This document shows, one piece after another, positions 44,553 to 53,383 of a stretch of 64,000 nucleotides of DNA. The position numbers and the translations under genes were made by a program. Source of the stretch: Streptomyces griseosporeus (GTDB lineage Bacteria; Actinomycetota; Actinomycetes; Streptomycetales; Streptomycetaceae). The notes under the pieces were generated by a model, which was not told the DNA's origin, ran no database searches, and saw nothing but the letters and a program-made list of their open reading frames with translations. Position 1 is the stretch's first letter. Each line of letters begins with the position of its first letter. The stretch lies in the NCBI RefSeq assembly GCF_014656055.1, contig NZ_BNBR01000002.1:251164-315163 (forward strand). The letters are read 5' to 3'.

Positions 44553-45980
44553 TCAGACGGCCTCGGCCCTGGCTCGCATCGCGGACAGGTAGGCGGCGTA
44601 GCTCCACGTCAGGTTGCGGACACTGCGCTGGTAGCCGGTCGTGCCGTCGAACTGCTCGGACAGCTCCAGGTGATCGCTGTGGTAGACGACCGCCCGCACC
44701 ATGGCGTCACCGGTGGCCGTCAGGGCGGTGGCGGCGGCCGTGGGCGGGGTCGACGCGTCGATGCCGGACTGGGCGAAGAAGGGGGTGGACAGGTCGTCCA
44801 CGGGGACCGCGTCTCTCGTCCTGATCTCGGCGGCGAGCTTGTAGTGCAGTTCGGCGACGTTGCAGGTGGACAGAGCCCAGGGGTGGCCGCCGCGTTGCGG
44901 GTGCGCGGTGTCCCCGCCGTAGACGTCGTCCGGGTAGCGGCCGAACATCGGGCCGATGCCGCGTCCTTCGCGGTCGGACTTGTTGATCGGGTAGAAGGCG
45001 GGGCCGCCCTCTTCCCACTGCGACCGCAGCCGGGCCGCCGTGGCGAGCAGCTTGGTGTCGGTGACGGGCACGGCCCCGTAGACGGCCGCCTGGACGATGT
45101 CGATGTTCGGGTCGTAGCCGACGACGACGGGGTTCCGGGGCGAGGGCGGGGCTCCGTTGCCGGGGTCGGCCAGCACGCTCACGTACATGCCGCCGTCCCA
45201 GTGCTCCGCCAGCGCTCGGCGCAGCCGGTCGGCGGCGGGCCGCAGCGTGGCCGGCTTGTCGATGCCGACGATGGTTGAGGCTTGGATTTCCTCGAAGCAG
45301 CGGAGCTGGGCGGAACGGGCGAAGAAGCTGTACCCGTTGTGCTCCTCCCACAGGTTGGTGGTGGGCTCCTCGAAGACGCCGAGGAGATAGGCCACGTTCG
45401 AGTTGACCAGGTCGACCGCCTGCTCGCGGGTGCCGGCGCCGAGCTGGTCCCAGGCGGCCAGGACGGTGCTCGTCTGCAGGGCCGGGCCGTCGTTCTGCTC
45501 GGTCCACGGGCGGGCTTCGCCGGCGATGGTGAAGCAGGAGTGGCCCTGGGTCAGCGGCGGTCGGGCGTGGGAGCGGCACAGGTCGGCGAACCGCACGTAG
45601 TCGTCGAGCGTCGGCACCGTCCCGTCGGGGCCGGCGGGCAGGCCGGAGCGCACGACCTCCATGACGGTGATGGCGCCGTCGCGCACCCAGTTGAAGACGT
45701 AGTCCTGGTCGATGCCGGGGGTCTGGGCCGGGAAGGACGGGGCGGCGATGACGCAGCCCGGCTTCGAGTCGCGGGAGACGTCGCCCGGCGCCTGGGGGTC
45801 GCTGTAGACGAAGCCGTTGCTGGCGATGTTGCGCAGCATGAAGGCGAACATGATCGGTACGAGGGACCGCAGATCGAGCGCGCCCGGGGCGAGGGAGGTC
45901 TGCACGGTCGCCCGCGCCGAGGGGGCGTCGCCCGGCCGGTGGGTGCGGGCGCGCAGGCCGGACGTGGTGTACTCGAGCAT
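44553..45980 (-). CDS. GH15 glucoamylase, fungal type
   Basis: A 475-aa (alpha/alpha)6 glucoamylase. Substrate-binding DYVFNWVRDGAIT, general acid Glu in NLWEEHNGYSFF and general base Glu in LSEQFDGTTGY followed by RNLTWSYAAYL match the fungal/yeast glucoamylase pattern rather than the trehalase-like GH15 proteins elsewhere in this window. There is no signal peptide and no starch-binding domain. ACGGAG precedes the ATG at 45980. It is upstream of the GMC operon with a 65-bp gap, so it may release glucose from an alpha-glucoside that the operon then oxidises. Confidence 0.92.
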   Translation of the reverse strand: MLEYTTSGLRARTHRPGDAPSARATVQTSLAPGALDLRSLVPIMFAFMLRNIASNGFVYSDPQAPGDVSRDSKPGCVIAAPSFPAQTPGIDQDYVFNWVRDGAITVMEVVRSGLPAGPDGTVPTLDDYVRFADLCRSHARPPLTQGHSCFTIAGEARPWTEQNDGPALQTSTVLAAWDQLGAGTREQAVDLVNSNVAYLLGVFEEPTTNLWEEHNGYSFFARSAQLRCFEEIQASTIVGIDKPATLRPAADRLRRALAEHWDGGMYVSVLADPGNGAPPSPRNPVVVGYDPNIDIVQAAVYGAVPVTDTKLLATAARLRSQWEEGGPAFYPINKSDREGRGIGPMFGRYPDDVYGGDTAHPQRGGHPWALSTCNVAELHYKLAAEIRTRDAVPVDDLSTPFFAQSGIDASTPPTAAATALTATGDAMVRAVVYHSDHLELSEQFDGTTGYQRSVRNLTWSYAAYLSAMRARAEAV

Positions 45981-46355
45981 GGTTGAACTCCGTAACGAAA
46001 GCGGAGTACGGAAAGCGAATGCGTCCATGGGGGCTGCCGCCACGAGTACGTGGGATTCCGGCCCGGGCCGGCCGCGGTGCCGGCGCGAAAGAGCGCAGAT
46101 CGTTCTCAAGAACTTCTATGTTCAACCTGGAAGGGCGAGTTGATAGCGCTGCCTGGATGTCCGGCGCGCAGACCACTGCCGTGAATCCCACGATACGCGC
46201 GAATGCGCAAGATCGCCGTGTGAGGTGCGGGCTCGCGGACGGGCGACCGTATACGATCTGACGGTCCGTCACCAGCCTTTCGCCGGTCGTGTTGCGGTCC
46301 ACCCCCCGAGTGCTTTCATGGAAATGAAGGCTGCAGTGCGGAGGGAACGGACCTC
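45981..46355. other. 375-bp divergent intergenic region
   Basis: This region separates the glucoamylase/GMC operon from the STAND ATPase gene and is more AT-rich than its neighbours. It holds GTTCT-CA-AGAAC (46102-46113, 5-bp arms), TATACGAT near 46250 as a possible -10 for the rightward gene, and the perfect dyad at 46259. No credible gene was found in it. Confidence 0.6.
46259..46271. promoter_or_regulatory. Perfect palindrome TGACGG-T-CCGTCA
   Basis: A 13-bp dyad with perfect 6-bp arms immediately downstream of a TATACGAT -10-like element (46249-46257) and 84 bp before the STAND ATPase start. The position fits a repressor site for that gene. Confidence 0.5.
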
Positions 46356-49300
46356 ATGCCCACCAAGGTCATCCGCCACCCGGAAGGCAAGGCGCGACCC
46401 CACAGCGCACCGTGGTACACGCTGTACCCGAGGCGGTGGTGGACCCGGGCCTCACGGACCGTGGGCAGAAAATGGCGCAAATACAGAACGGAAAGGGAGG
46501 CACGCAGGAGCATCGTGCCGAATCGCGAATGGCGCTCCTGGAATTTCTCCCTTGGTCCTTTGCTGCGTATATATGCGCTGGTCGGGACGATTCTGCTGTT
46601 CGGTTGGGTGGCGCTGACCGTCTACGATTTCTACGGGTCGAAGCTGGATTACGATGACAAGCAGCCCCACGCTTCTGAAGGAGACGAAGCGCTGCATCAT
46701 GTACTGGATTCCGAGTGGTTCGATGCCGTCAACCACATTGCCGGCCCAATTCTGACCGCGTCCCTGCTCCTGGCGCTCTTCCTGCTCTACTGGTACCACA
46801 AGACCAAGCAGCCGATCGTCAACAAGGCCCGCACCCGACCGCATGAGCTGGTCCCCACGGCCGGGACCCTCGTCAATCGGATTGTCGGGCGGCATGAACT
46901 TTCCCAGGTAATGGCCCAGACGCTCCGCAACAGAAAGACCCGCAAGCCTTATCTGCTCGTCGGCGGGGTGGGGGTCGGCAAGACGGCCGTGCTGGTGGAA
47001 CTCACCCGGATGCTGGCGCAGCAGGACGCCGTTCCCGTGCCCATCAGTCTGCGCGACATGAAAGGCGACGGTGAACTCGACTTCGAGGAAATGGCGCGGC
47101 GCCGCTTCCAGGACGAGGCAGATCAGGGAGTCCTCGCCGGCAGCAACATCGACAAGACGTGGCGGCAGCTGAGACTCGACGACAAGGCCGTCGTCATCGC
47201 CGACGGCCTGGAGGAGGCCCTCCTCGACGAGAAGTACCAGGAGGACCGGGACAACATCATCCGGCGGGCGATAGACCGTGCCGACCGCCAGAAGCTGCCC
47301 CTGGTCATCGCCTCCCGCCCGCACGCACCGCTGGAGGGCACGCGGGCCGCGATCGCCAACCTGGAGCCGTTGAGCGAGGAGGCCGCCCTCGAGTATCTGA
47401 TCCGGGAGCCCGGTCAGCTGGACGAGCGGCGGCTCGACTGGGTGGTGGAGACCGCCCAGGTCGCCGATTCCCCGATCTACCTGCGGATCGCCCGACTGCT
47501 GCAGCAGTGCGGTCTGCTGGAGCATCTGACCCTGCGTGGCGAGGGCGACCGCCTGGACACCCGCAGCAACGACTGCGCCACGCTCCGTCTCGGGCTTCTC
47601 AACACCTATCGCCAGGCGCTCGAAGACGGCCGCATCTTCGACAAGCTCGTGATCGACCGCAAGGAACGCCAGGAAACCATGTGGGTCGTGTCGGCGCTGG
47701 CCTGTCTGGGGCTGTTCCAGGACAGCCTGGAGGTGCCCTTCGACGACTTCGTCAACGCGCACGTCGACGATCTGCTGCGCCGCAGGAAGTGCGAGGTCGG
47801 ACACGAGGAGTCACCAGCCTCACCGGTGCAGCCCGGCACCCGCCTCGTCGCCACCCCGGCGCAGCGTGACGCGATCTGGGGTGTGCTCGCCCGGAAGATC
47901 GGGGTGTCCGCGCCCTGGCTGAACACGGTGGACTACCCCGTGGAATGCCGCATCGAGCTGGCGAGGTACACCGCCGACGGGCAGCTCCTGGGACTGGTGT
48001 ACGGCTGCAAGAACAAGGTCCGCTTCCCGCACAGCATCCTCCAGGCCTATCTGGGCTTCCGCCTGCTGAAGGAGATGTCCGACGCCGAGATCGACGCGGT
48101 CGTCCGGCCGGCGCTGCGCAGCCCGGGTCCGTCCCGTGAGCTGCTCATCGCTCTGGTGCTGCTCTCCCGTCACCGGGCAGATCCCGTCACAGGCCGGACG
48201 CGAGGGACTCCCGGGCGTGAGAAGAGCCACGACGCAAGGCCGAACCTGGCCGAGCTGCTGCGTGCCGCCGCAGCCGATCGACACGATCCGAAATACTTCG
48301 ACCTCTATGCCGCGGCTCTGGAAATCGACTGCGTCGACCCGGTGTCTCTTCAGGACACTTTGGCTCGGGATCTCGACGAACAATGGGCAGGCCTCGACAT
48401 CAGAGGGGACCAGCGGACCATCGCGGACGCGAAACTGCGTCTGGTGCGGCGCTTCGGAGCGGCGCTACGGGAAAGGGAGCGCCGCCACAGGGGCGGTCCC
48501 CTGCCCTACAAGCAGCTCTTCCAGATCGGCACGCGCGAGCCCTCCGCTTCCGTCCGGACGGCGATCGCGTACGAGATCGCCTCCGGGGGCGATGCCGCCT
48601 TCCGCGACCTGCGCACGGAATTCCCCCTCGGGACCGACCCCATGACCCAATACCTGCGGAAAAGCGAGGAAGCCAAGAAGAAACTGGACCACGACTACAC
48701 GGCCTGGCTCAATGAGGAGAGCACGACCCGCGCCGCCGACCCGGAGGCGGCGAGGAGAAGGCAGCGCAAACACGACTCGATCGTCGCGGAGTACGAGCAG
48801 AGCCGCATCACGTGGTGGCGCCATTTCACCCTCCGGGCCTGGCTCGTTCCCATGATGGTCGGTTCCGTCTCGGAGAAGTACCGTGACGAGGCCAAGGAGC
48901 GGATGGGCCTCTGGCTGCAGAACCTGACCACCGCTGCGGACCGACCGGTCCCACGGATGCCGCTCTCCTTGGAGAACGCCTTGGCTCAGGGCTTCAAGAG
49001 CGCGGCGAACCGCAGGAAACGGCACCCGGAGGCGTACGAGGAGACGCGGGCCTACCTGGTGAAGCAGGCGGAGAAGATGCTCACCTGCAGTCGTTACTGG
49101 TACGCCCAGCTCTGTCTGCTCCAGGCGCTGTGCCTGTGGGAGCTGCCCGACACCATCGGACACGGCTCCGGCTCACCGAACGGGCACCGCCGTCGTACCG
49201 CGCCGGCCGACCGCCCGGCCAGGAACGGCGACCCGGCGTCCGACGGACCCATGGAGCCCACGAGATCGGTCGCCCGGTGGCTGACGATGGCGGGCAGCGC

Positions 49301-49994
49301 GCACGACGTCCCGGCCCGCGGCGGTGACACCTCCGAACACCGCACGGAGAAGGTCCTGCACCCGTTCGTCGCCGAGGCGGGCGACCTGGTGACCCTGGCC
49401 CTGGAGACGGGACATCCGGAGCGGTTCGTCTGGATCGACGAGAACGAGGTCACCGACAACGTCGGTTCCACCCCGGCCGATCCGGAGCGGTACCGCAAGC
49501 ACAACCTGTGGATCGCCCCCTCGGTCGGCTGGAGCATCCTGCACCCGCGAGCGCAGCGCCTCCTCGCCGATGTCCTCGTCATGCTCAACCTGACCCGGGG
49601 CAACGGCACTCCGGACGACATCGAGGAGCGTCTGAAGCTGGCGAACCGCAACAGCCTCCCGCACTGTCTCACCCACGACCGCAGCCGCCTGCACCCCGAA
49701 CGCAGCGTCGGCCGCGCCGACCGGGACGAGGCCCACACCACCTGTGTGTCCCCGTGCGAGTTCCGCCTGTGCCCCTACCCGCCCCAGGCCGGCAACGCGC
49801 AGACGGAGATGGCGGAGCTGTTCTGCCGGCAGCAGCAGGCCCTCCTGCACAGCCGCTCCCGCTGGCACCTGCCGGCCGTCAGCCGGCACACGGCGCCCTG
49901 GGTCAGCATCCCCGTCAGTGAGCTGCACATCTTCTGGGAGCAGATGGCCAACCGGAACCGCAAGACCACCGACGACGACGAACACCTCCTCTGA
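46356..49994 (+). CDS. Membrane-anchored STAND/NACHT-like ATPase (1212 aa)
   Basis: A very basic N-terminus (about 1-60) leads to two transmembrane helices (about 68-90 and 128-147). A P-loop ATPase follows: VGRHEL box at 178, Walker A GGVGVGKT at 203-210, Walker B AVVIADGLEEAL at about 279, and a sensor-like LPLVIASRPHAP. The long helical remainder ends in a Cys-rich patch (CVSPCEFRLCPYP, Cys-x3-Cys-x4-Cys) that could bind metal. I cannot name a family beyond STAND/NACHT. Such proteins act as signal-triggered switches, including in antiphage defence. GGAGGG lies 11 nt before the ATG. Confidence 0.85.
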   Translation: MPTKVIRHPEGKARPHSAPWYTLYPRRWWTRASRTVGRKWRKYRTEREARRSIVPNREWRSWNFSLGPLLRIYALVGTILLFGWVALTVYDFYGSKLDYDDKQPHASEGDEALHHVLDSEWFDAVNHIAGPILTASLLLALFLLYWYHKTKQPIVNKARTRPHELVPTAGTLVNRIVGRHELSQVMAQTLRNRKTRKPYLLVGGVGVGKTAVLVELTRMLAQQDAVPVPISLRDMKGDGELDFEEMARRRFQDEADQGVLAGSNIDKTWRQLRLDDKAVVIADGLEEALLDEKYQEDRDNIIRRAIDRADRQKLPLVIASRPHAPLEGTRAAIANLEPLSEEAALEYLIREPGQLDERRLDWVVETAQVADSPIYLRIARLLQQCGLLEHLTLRGEGDRLDTRSNDCATLRLGLLNTYRQALEDGRIFDKLVIDRKERQETMWVVSALACLGLFQDSLEVPFDDFVNAHVDDLLRRRKCEVGHEESPASPVQPGTRLVATPAQRDAIWGVLARKIGVSAPWLNTVDYPVECRIELARYTADGQLLGLVYGCKNKVRFPHSILQAYLGFRLLKEMSDAEIDAVVRPALRSPGPSRELLIALVLLSRHRADPVTGRTRGTPGREKSHDARPNLAELLRAAAADRHDPKYFDLYAAALEIDCVDPVSLQDTLARDLDEQWAGLDIRGDQRTIADAKLRLVRRFGAALRERERRHRGGPLPYKQLFQIGTREPSASVRTAIAYEIASGGDAAFRDLRTEFPLGTDPMTQYLRKSEEAKKKLDHDYTAWLNEESTTRAADPEAARRRQRKHDSIVAEYEQSRITWWRHFTLRAWLVPMMVGSVSEKYRDEAKERMGLWLQNLTTAADRPVPRMPLSLENALAQGFKSAANRRKRHPEAYEETRAYLVKQAEKMLTCSRYWYAQLCLLQALCLWELPDTIGHGSGSPNGHRRRTAPADRPARNGDPASDGPMEPTRSVARWLTMAGSAHDVPARGGDTSEHRTEKVLHPFVAEAGDLVTLALETGHPERFVWIDENEVTDNVGSTPADPERYRKHNLWIAPSVGWSILHPRAQRLLADVLVMLNLTRGNGTPDDIEERLKLANRNSLPHCLTHDRSRLHPERSVGRADRDEAHTTCVSPCEFRLCPYPPQAGNAQTEMAELFCRQQQALLHSRSRWHLPAVSRHTAPWVSIPVSELHIFWEQMANRNRKTTDDDEHLL

Positions 49995-50041
49995 GGACGC
50001 AGGGGAGGACCCGGCGGAACTGGCTCGAAAGGCAAGTCCTG

Positions 50042-51880
50042 ATGGACGGTTACCCACTGATCGAGAACCACGGACTGATCGGCGATCTGCAGACCGCCGC
50101 GCTGGTGACCACCGAGGGTGTGATCGACTGGTTCTGCTCCCCCCGGTTCGACTCGCCGAGCGTCTTCGGGGCTCTGCTGGACAAGGACAACGGCGGGCAC
50201 TGCACGGTCCGGCCCGCGCACCCGACCCATGCGACCAAGCAGTTGTACCTGCCCGACACGGCGGTCCTGGTGACACGGTTCATGACCGAGGCGGGCGCGG
50301 GTGAGGTCGTCGACTTCATGCCGGTGACCGGTACGACGGTCACCTCCTGCCACCGGCTGGTGCGTCTGATCCGCTGTGTGCGCGGCAGCATGACGTTCCA
50401 GGTCGACATCGCGCCCCGGTTCGACTACGGACGCAGCAAACACGACCTGCACATCACGCCGAACGGAGCGGTCTTCGCCGCGGAGGACGGCACGGAACTC
50501 ACCGTGCACCGCATCCGTGAACCGGGGGACGAGCGGCTCGCCGACTTCGTCATGGACCGGGAAGCCGACCTGTCCCTGTCGCTGACGCTGCGGGCCGGTC
50601 AGCAGCGCGGCCTGATGCTGGAGATGGGCGCCGACGGGCCACCCGCCGACGTCCGCCTGGACACGTACGAACAGCTGTTCAACGAGACCGCGGGGTTCTG
50701 GCGCTCCTGGCTCGCGCAGTCGCGGTACGCCGGGCGCTGGCGGGAGATGGTGGAGCGGTCCGCGATCACGCTGAAGCTCATGACCTTCGCGCCCAGCGGC
50801 GCCGTGGTGGCCGCTCCGACGACGGCCCTGCCGGAGCAACTGGGCGGCGAACGCAACTGGGACTACCGCTTCACCTGGATCCGTGACGCCTCGTTCTCCG
50901 TGTACGCCCTGCTGGGACTGGGCTTCACGCAGGAGGCGCGGGCGTTCATCGCCTGGCTGAGCGACCGGGTCAAGGAGCAGGCCGGCAGCGGCGGGACGAC
51001 GGGGCCGCTGAACATCATGTACAAGGTCGACGGTTCGTCCGACCTGAAGGAGCAGATCCTCGACCACTGGGAGGGCTACGCCGGTTCACGGCCCGTGCGG
51101 ATCGGCAACGGCGCGGCGACCCAGCTCCAGCTGGACATCTACGGCGAGGCGCTGGACAGCATGTACTTCGCCCACCAGCACGGGTTCCAGGGCGACTACG
51201 GGGGATGGACCTCGATGCGGGCGAACCTGGACTGGCTGGCCGACCACTGGGACCAGGCGGAGGAGGGCATCTGGGAGACCCGCGGCGGACGCCAGGACTT
51301 CACCTACGGCCGGGTCATGTCCTGGGTGGCGTTCGACCGCGCGCTGCGCCTCGCCGGGGCGAAGGGCTGGCCGTCGGCGGGCGGAAGATGGCAGACCGAG
51401 CGCGACGCGGCCTACGAACAGGTCATGGCCAAGGGGTGGAACGAGGGCCGGCGGGCCTTCGTCCAGCACTACGGCAGTGACGTACTGGACTCCTCGCTGC
51501 TGCGCATGGCGACGGTCGGTTTCGTCAGCAGCGAGGATCCGATCTGGTCGTCGACGCTGGACGCCATCGAGCGGGAACTCGTCAGCGACAGCCTCGTCTA
51601 CCGCTACAACCCGGAGGCCTCGCCCGACGGCCTGCGCGGCTCCGAGGGCACCTTCTCGCTGTGCACGTTCATGTACGTCGACGCCCTCGCCAGGGCCGGG
51701 CGGACGGACAAGGCACGGCTGGTGTTCGAGAAGATGATGGGGTACGCCAACCATCTGGGCCTGTACTCGGAGGAGATCGACCCCACGGGACGCCAACTGG
51801 GCAACTTCCCGCAGGCCTTCACCCACCTCGCCCTCATCGACGCGACCCTCACCCTCGACCGGGCGCTCGACACCCGGTAG
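50042..51880 (+). CDS. GH15 glycoside hydrolase (trehalase type), paralogue
   Basis: A 612-aa paralogue of the GH15 enzyme at 22652. The N-terminal IGDLQTAALVTTEGVIDWFC, the barrel motif GGERNWDYRFTWIRDASFSV, the acid in EGIWETRGG and the base in RGSEGTFSLCTFMYV are all present. Compared with the paralogue it lacks the Gly/Pro-rich C-terminal tail. It begins 47 bp after the STAND ATPase gene and could be co-transcribed with it, an unusual pairing. Likely substrates are trehalose or short alpha-glucans in the cytosol. Confidence 0.93.
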   Translation: MDGYPLIENHGLIGDLQTAALVTTEGVIDWFCSPRFDSPSVFGALLDKDNGGHCTVRPAHPTHATKQLYLPDTAVLVTRFMTEAGAGEVVDFMPVTGTTVTSCHRLVRLIRCVRGSMTFQVDIAPRFDYGRSKHDLHITPNGAVFAAEDGTELTVHRIREPGDERLADFVMDREADLSLSLTLRAGQQRGLMLEMGADGPPADVRLDTYEQLFNETAGFWRSWLAQSRYAGRWREMVERSAITLKLMTFAPSGAVVAAPTTALPEQLGGERNWDYRFTWIRDASFSVYALLGLGFTQEARAFIAWLSDRVKEQAGSGGTTGPLNIMYKVDGSSDLKEQILDHWEGYAGSRPVRIGNGAATQLQLDIYGEALDSMYFAHQHGFQGDYGGWTSMRANLDWLADHWDQAEEGIWETRGGRQDFTYGRVMSWVAFDRALRLAGAKGWPSAGGRWQTERDAAYEQVMAKGWNEGRRAFVQHYGSDVLDSSLLRMATVGFVSSEDPIWSSTLDAIERELVSDSLVYRYNPEASPDGLRGSEGTFSLCTFMYVDALARAGRTDKARLVFEKMMGYANHLGLYSEEIDPTGRQLGNFPQAFTHLALIDATLTLDRALDTR

Positions 51881-51904
51881 CCCGGCCACGGGGCCGCCCT
51901 CGGC

Positions 51905-52390
51905 TCATGAGGCGGCCGCGCCCTCCGCGTCGCGGTCCGAGGGCGGCCAGACATACGGCAGGTCGTCCGGCACGTCGGGGAAGCGGGCCGCGTACACGTC
52001 GGGGGCCTTGCGGACGAGGGCCGACCGGTGGCTGCGGTGGAAGGCGGGGTCCCCGAGCCACGGTGGCAGTTCCCCGGCCTCGGCGAGTTCCGGCTGCTCG
52101 CGGATGGGGTGTCCCGGGCGGTGCGCGGCGAAGCCGGCGACCAGGGAGGCGGCACAGCTGTCCTGATGCCCCAGCTCCCGCCAGACACGGCACACTTCGA
52201 GGCCGTAGCGCACGAGGGCCTCCTCGTACCCGGTCCACATGCGGACAGCGGGATGCCGGCGCCAGCCGTACCCGGGCACGGTCAGGCCGCGCAGCACCTG
52301 GAGGGCCTCGACGCGCTGTTTGCCCAGGCGGCGCCGGTCGAGGTCCTGGGCCGACCGCCGGAAGTCGGGATGGGTCAGGAATGTCTGCAT
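51905..52390 (-). CDS. MSMEG_6728-family protein
   Basis: A 161-aa soluble protein beginning MQTFLTHPDFRRSAQDLDRR, typical of a small actinobacterial family (named for MSMEG_6728) that has been likened to pyrimidine-dimer DNA glycosylases. LDRRRLGKQRVEALQVLRGL and HPAVRMWTGYEEALVRYG are the best conserved parts. The enzymatic role is unproven. The ATG at 52390 is about 14 nt after GGAGGGATG. It lies 10 bp after the SDR gene on the same strand, so the two are probably one operon. Confidence 0.8.
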   Translation of the reverse strand: MQTFLTHPDFRRSAQDLDRRRLGKQRVEALQVLRGLTVPGYGWRRHPAVRMWTGYEEALVRYGLEVCRVWRELGHQDSCAASLVAGFAAHRPGHPIREQPELAEAGELPPWLGDPAFHRSHRSALVRKAPDVYAARFPDVPDDLPYVWPPSDRDAEGAAAS

Positions 52391-52400
52391 GGCGTGGGCG

Positions 52401-53288
52401 TCATCCCTCCTGCCGGCGTTCTCGCGCCGCCCGGTCCGCCCTGCCGCCCGCGCCGAGCGGGCCGGTGTCGCGCACGGGGCCCCGGATCTCGATGCGGGGC
52501 AGTCGGCGGCGGCTGACACGCAGGACGACCGGGGGCAGGGCCGCCCGCGCCGGTTGCACCAGCCGCAGCCAGGGCGGCACGTAGACGACGGTACGACGGC
52601 GTTCCACGGCGTGGATCAGGCGGTCGGCGGCCCTTTCCGCGCTGTCCAGCCTGCGGGCGGGCGGCGGCATGGCCGCGCGCAGCTCGCGCAGGACGTCGAA
52701 GCCGTCGACGTCCCGGACCATGTCGGTGTCGATCCAACCGAGGTAGGCGATCCCGACGGCGACGCCGTGGTGGGCGACCTCGGCCCGCAGGCTGTGCGCG
52801 AAGGCCTCCACGCCCGCCTTCGCCGCGCAGTAGGCGCTCATCAGCGGGGCGGCGCCGAGCGAGGCCAGCGACGCCACCTGGAGGTGGTAGCCCGCGGTGG
52901 CGAGGAGGTGGGGCAGGAAGGCGCGGGCGGTGTAGGCGCTGCCGGTGAGGTTCACGTCGACCACCCGCCGCCAGGTCACCGGGTCCGACGCCAGGAACGG
53001 GCCGCCCTCGGCGATACCGGCGTTCGCGATGACGACCGAGGCGGCACCGAGACGGGCGTGGACGGTGCGCGCCGCGGCGGCGAGCGCGTCGGGCTCGGTG
53101 ACGTCGGTCTCCAGGGCGAGCGCCGGACCGGGCAGCGAGGCCGCGACGGCCTTGAGGGCGGCGCCCTCGTGGCCGAGCAGGGCCAGTCGGGCGCCGCGCC
53201 GGGCGGCCTCCCGCGCCAGCGCCGCGCCCAGGCCGCGGGCGGCCCCGGTGACCACCACGGTCCGGTCCGTGAGCGGGCGGCTGTCCAT
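52401..53288 (-). CDS. Short-chain dehydrogenase/reductase
   Basis: A 295-aa classical SDR. The cofactor motif is TGAARGLGAALA (about 15-26), NAG is present in VIANAGIAEGG, and the catalytic Ser and Tyr-x3-Lys appear as VASLASLG and YCAAKAG. A C-terminal extension after about residue 240 is Pro/Arg-rich and ends in a basic tail. It likely reduces a keto group with NAD(P)H. It is upstream of the MSMEG_6728-like gene. Confidence 0.93.
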   Translation of the reverse strand: MDSRPLTDRTVVVTGAARGLGAALAREAARRGARLALLGHEGAALKAVAASLPGPALALETDVTEPDALAAAARTVHARLGAASVVIANAGIAEGGPFLASDPVTWRRVVDVNLTGSAYTARAFLPHLLATAGYHLQVASLASLGAAPLMSAYCAAKAGVEAFAHSLRAEVAHHGVAVGIAYLGWIDTDMVRDVDGFDVLRELRAAMPPPARRLDSAERAADRLIHAVERRRTVVYVPPWLRLVQPARAALPPVVLRVSRRRLPRIEIRGPVRDTGPLGAGGRADRAARERRQEG

Positions 53289-53383
53289 CGGCGCTTCCCT
53301 TCCCTGCCGTCGCGGGTGCCGGGCGGCACTGCCGGGTCTCCCTTCGCTTCCGCCTCGGGGGCCCGGCCGGATGCGCCCGCGGC

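Noticed and set aside
46356..49994. Naming the ATPase a known Avs-type defence protein
   Set aside because: No nuclease or other known effector, and no recognisable phage-protein sensor repeats. The evidence supports only a STAND/NACHT-like label.
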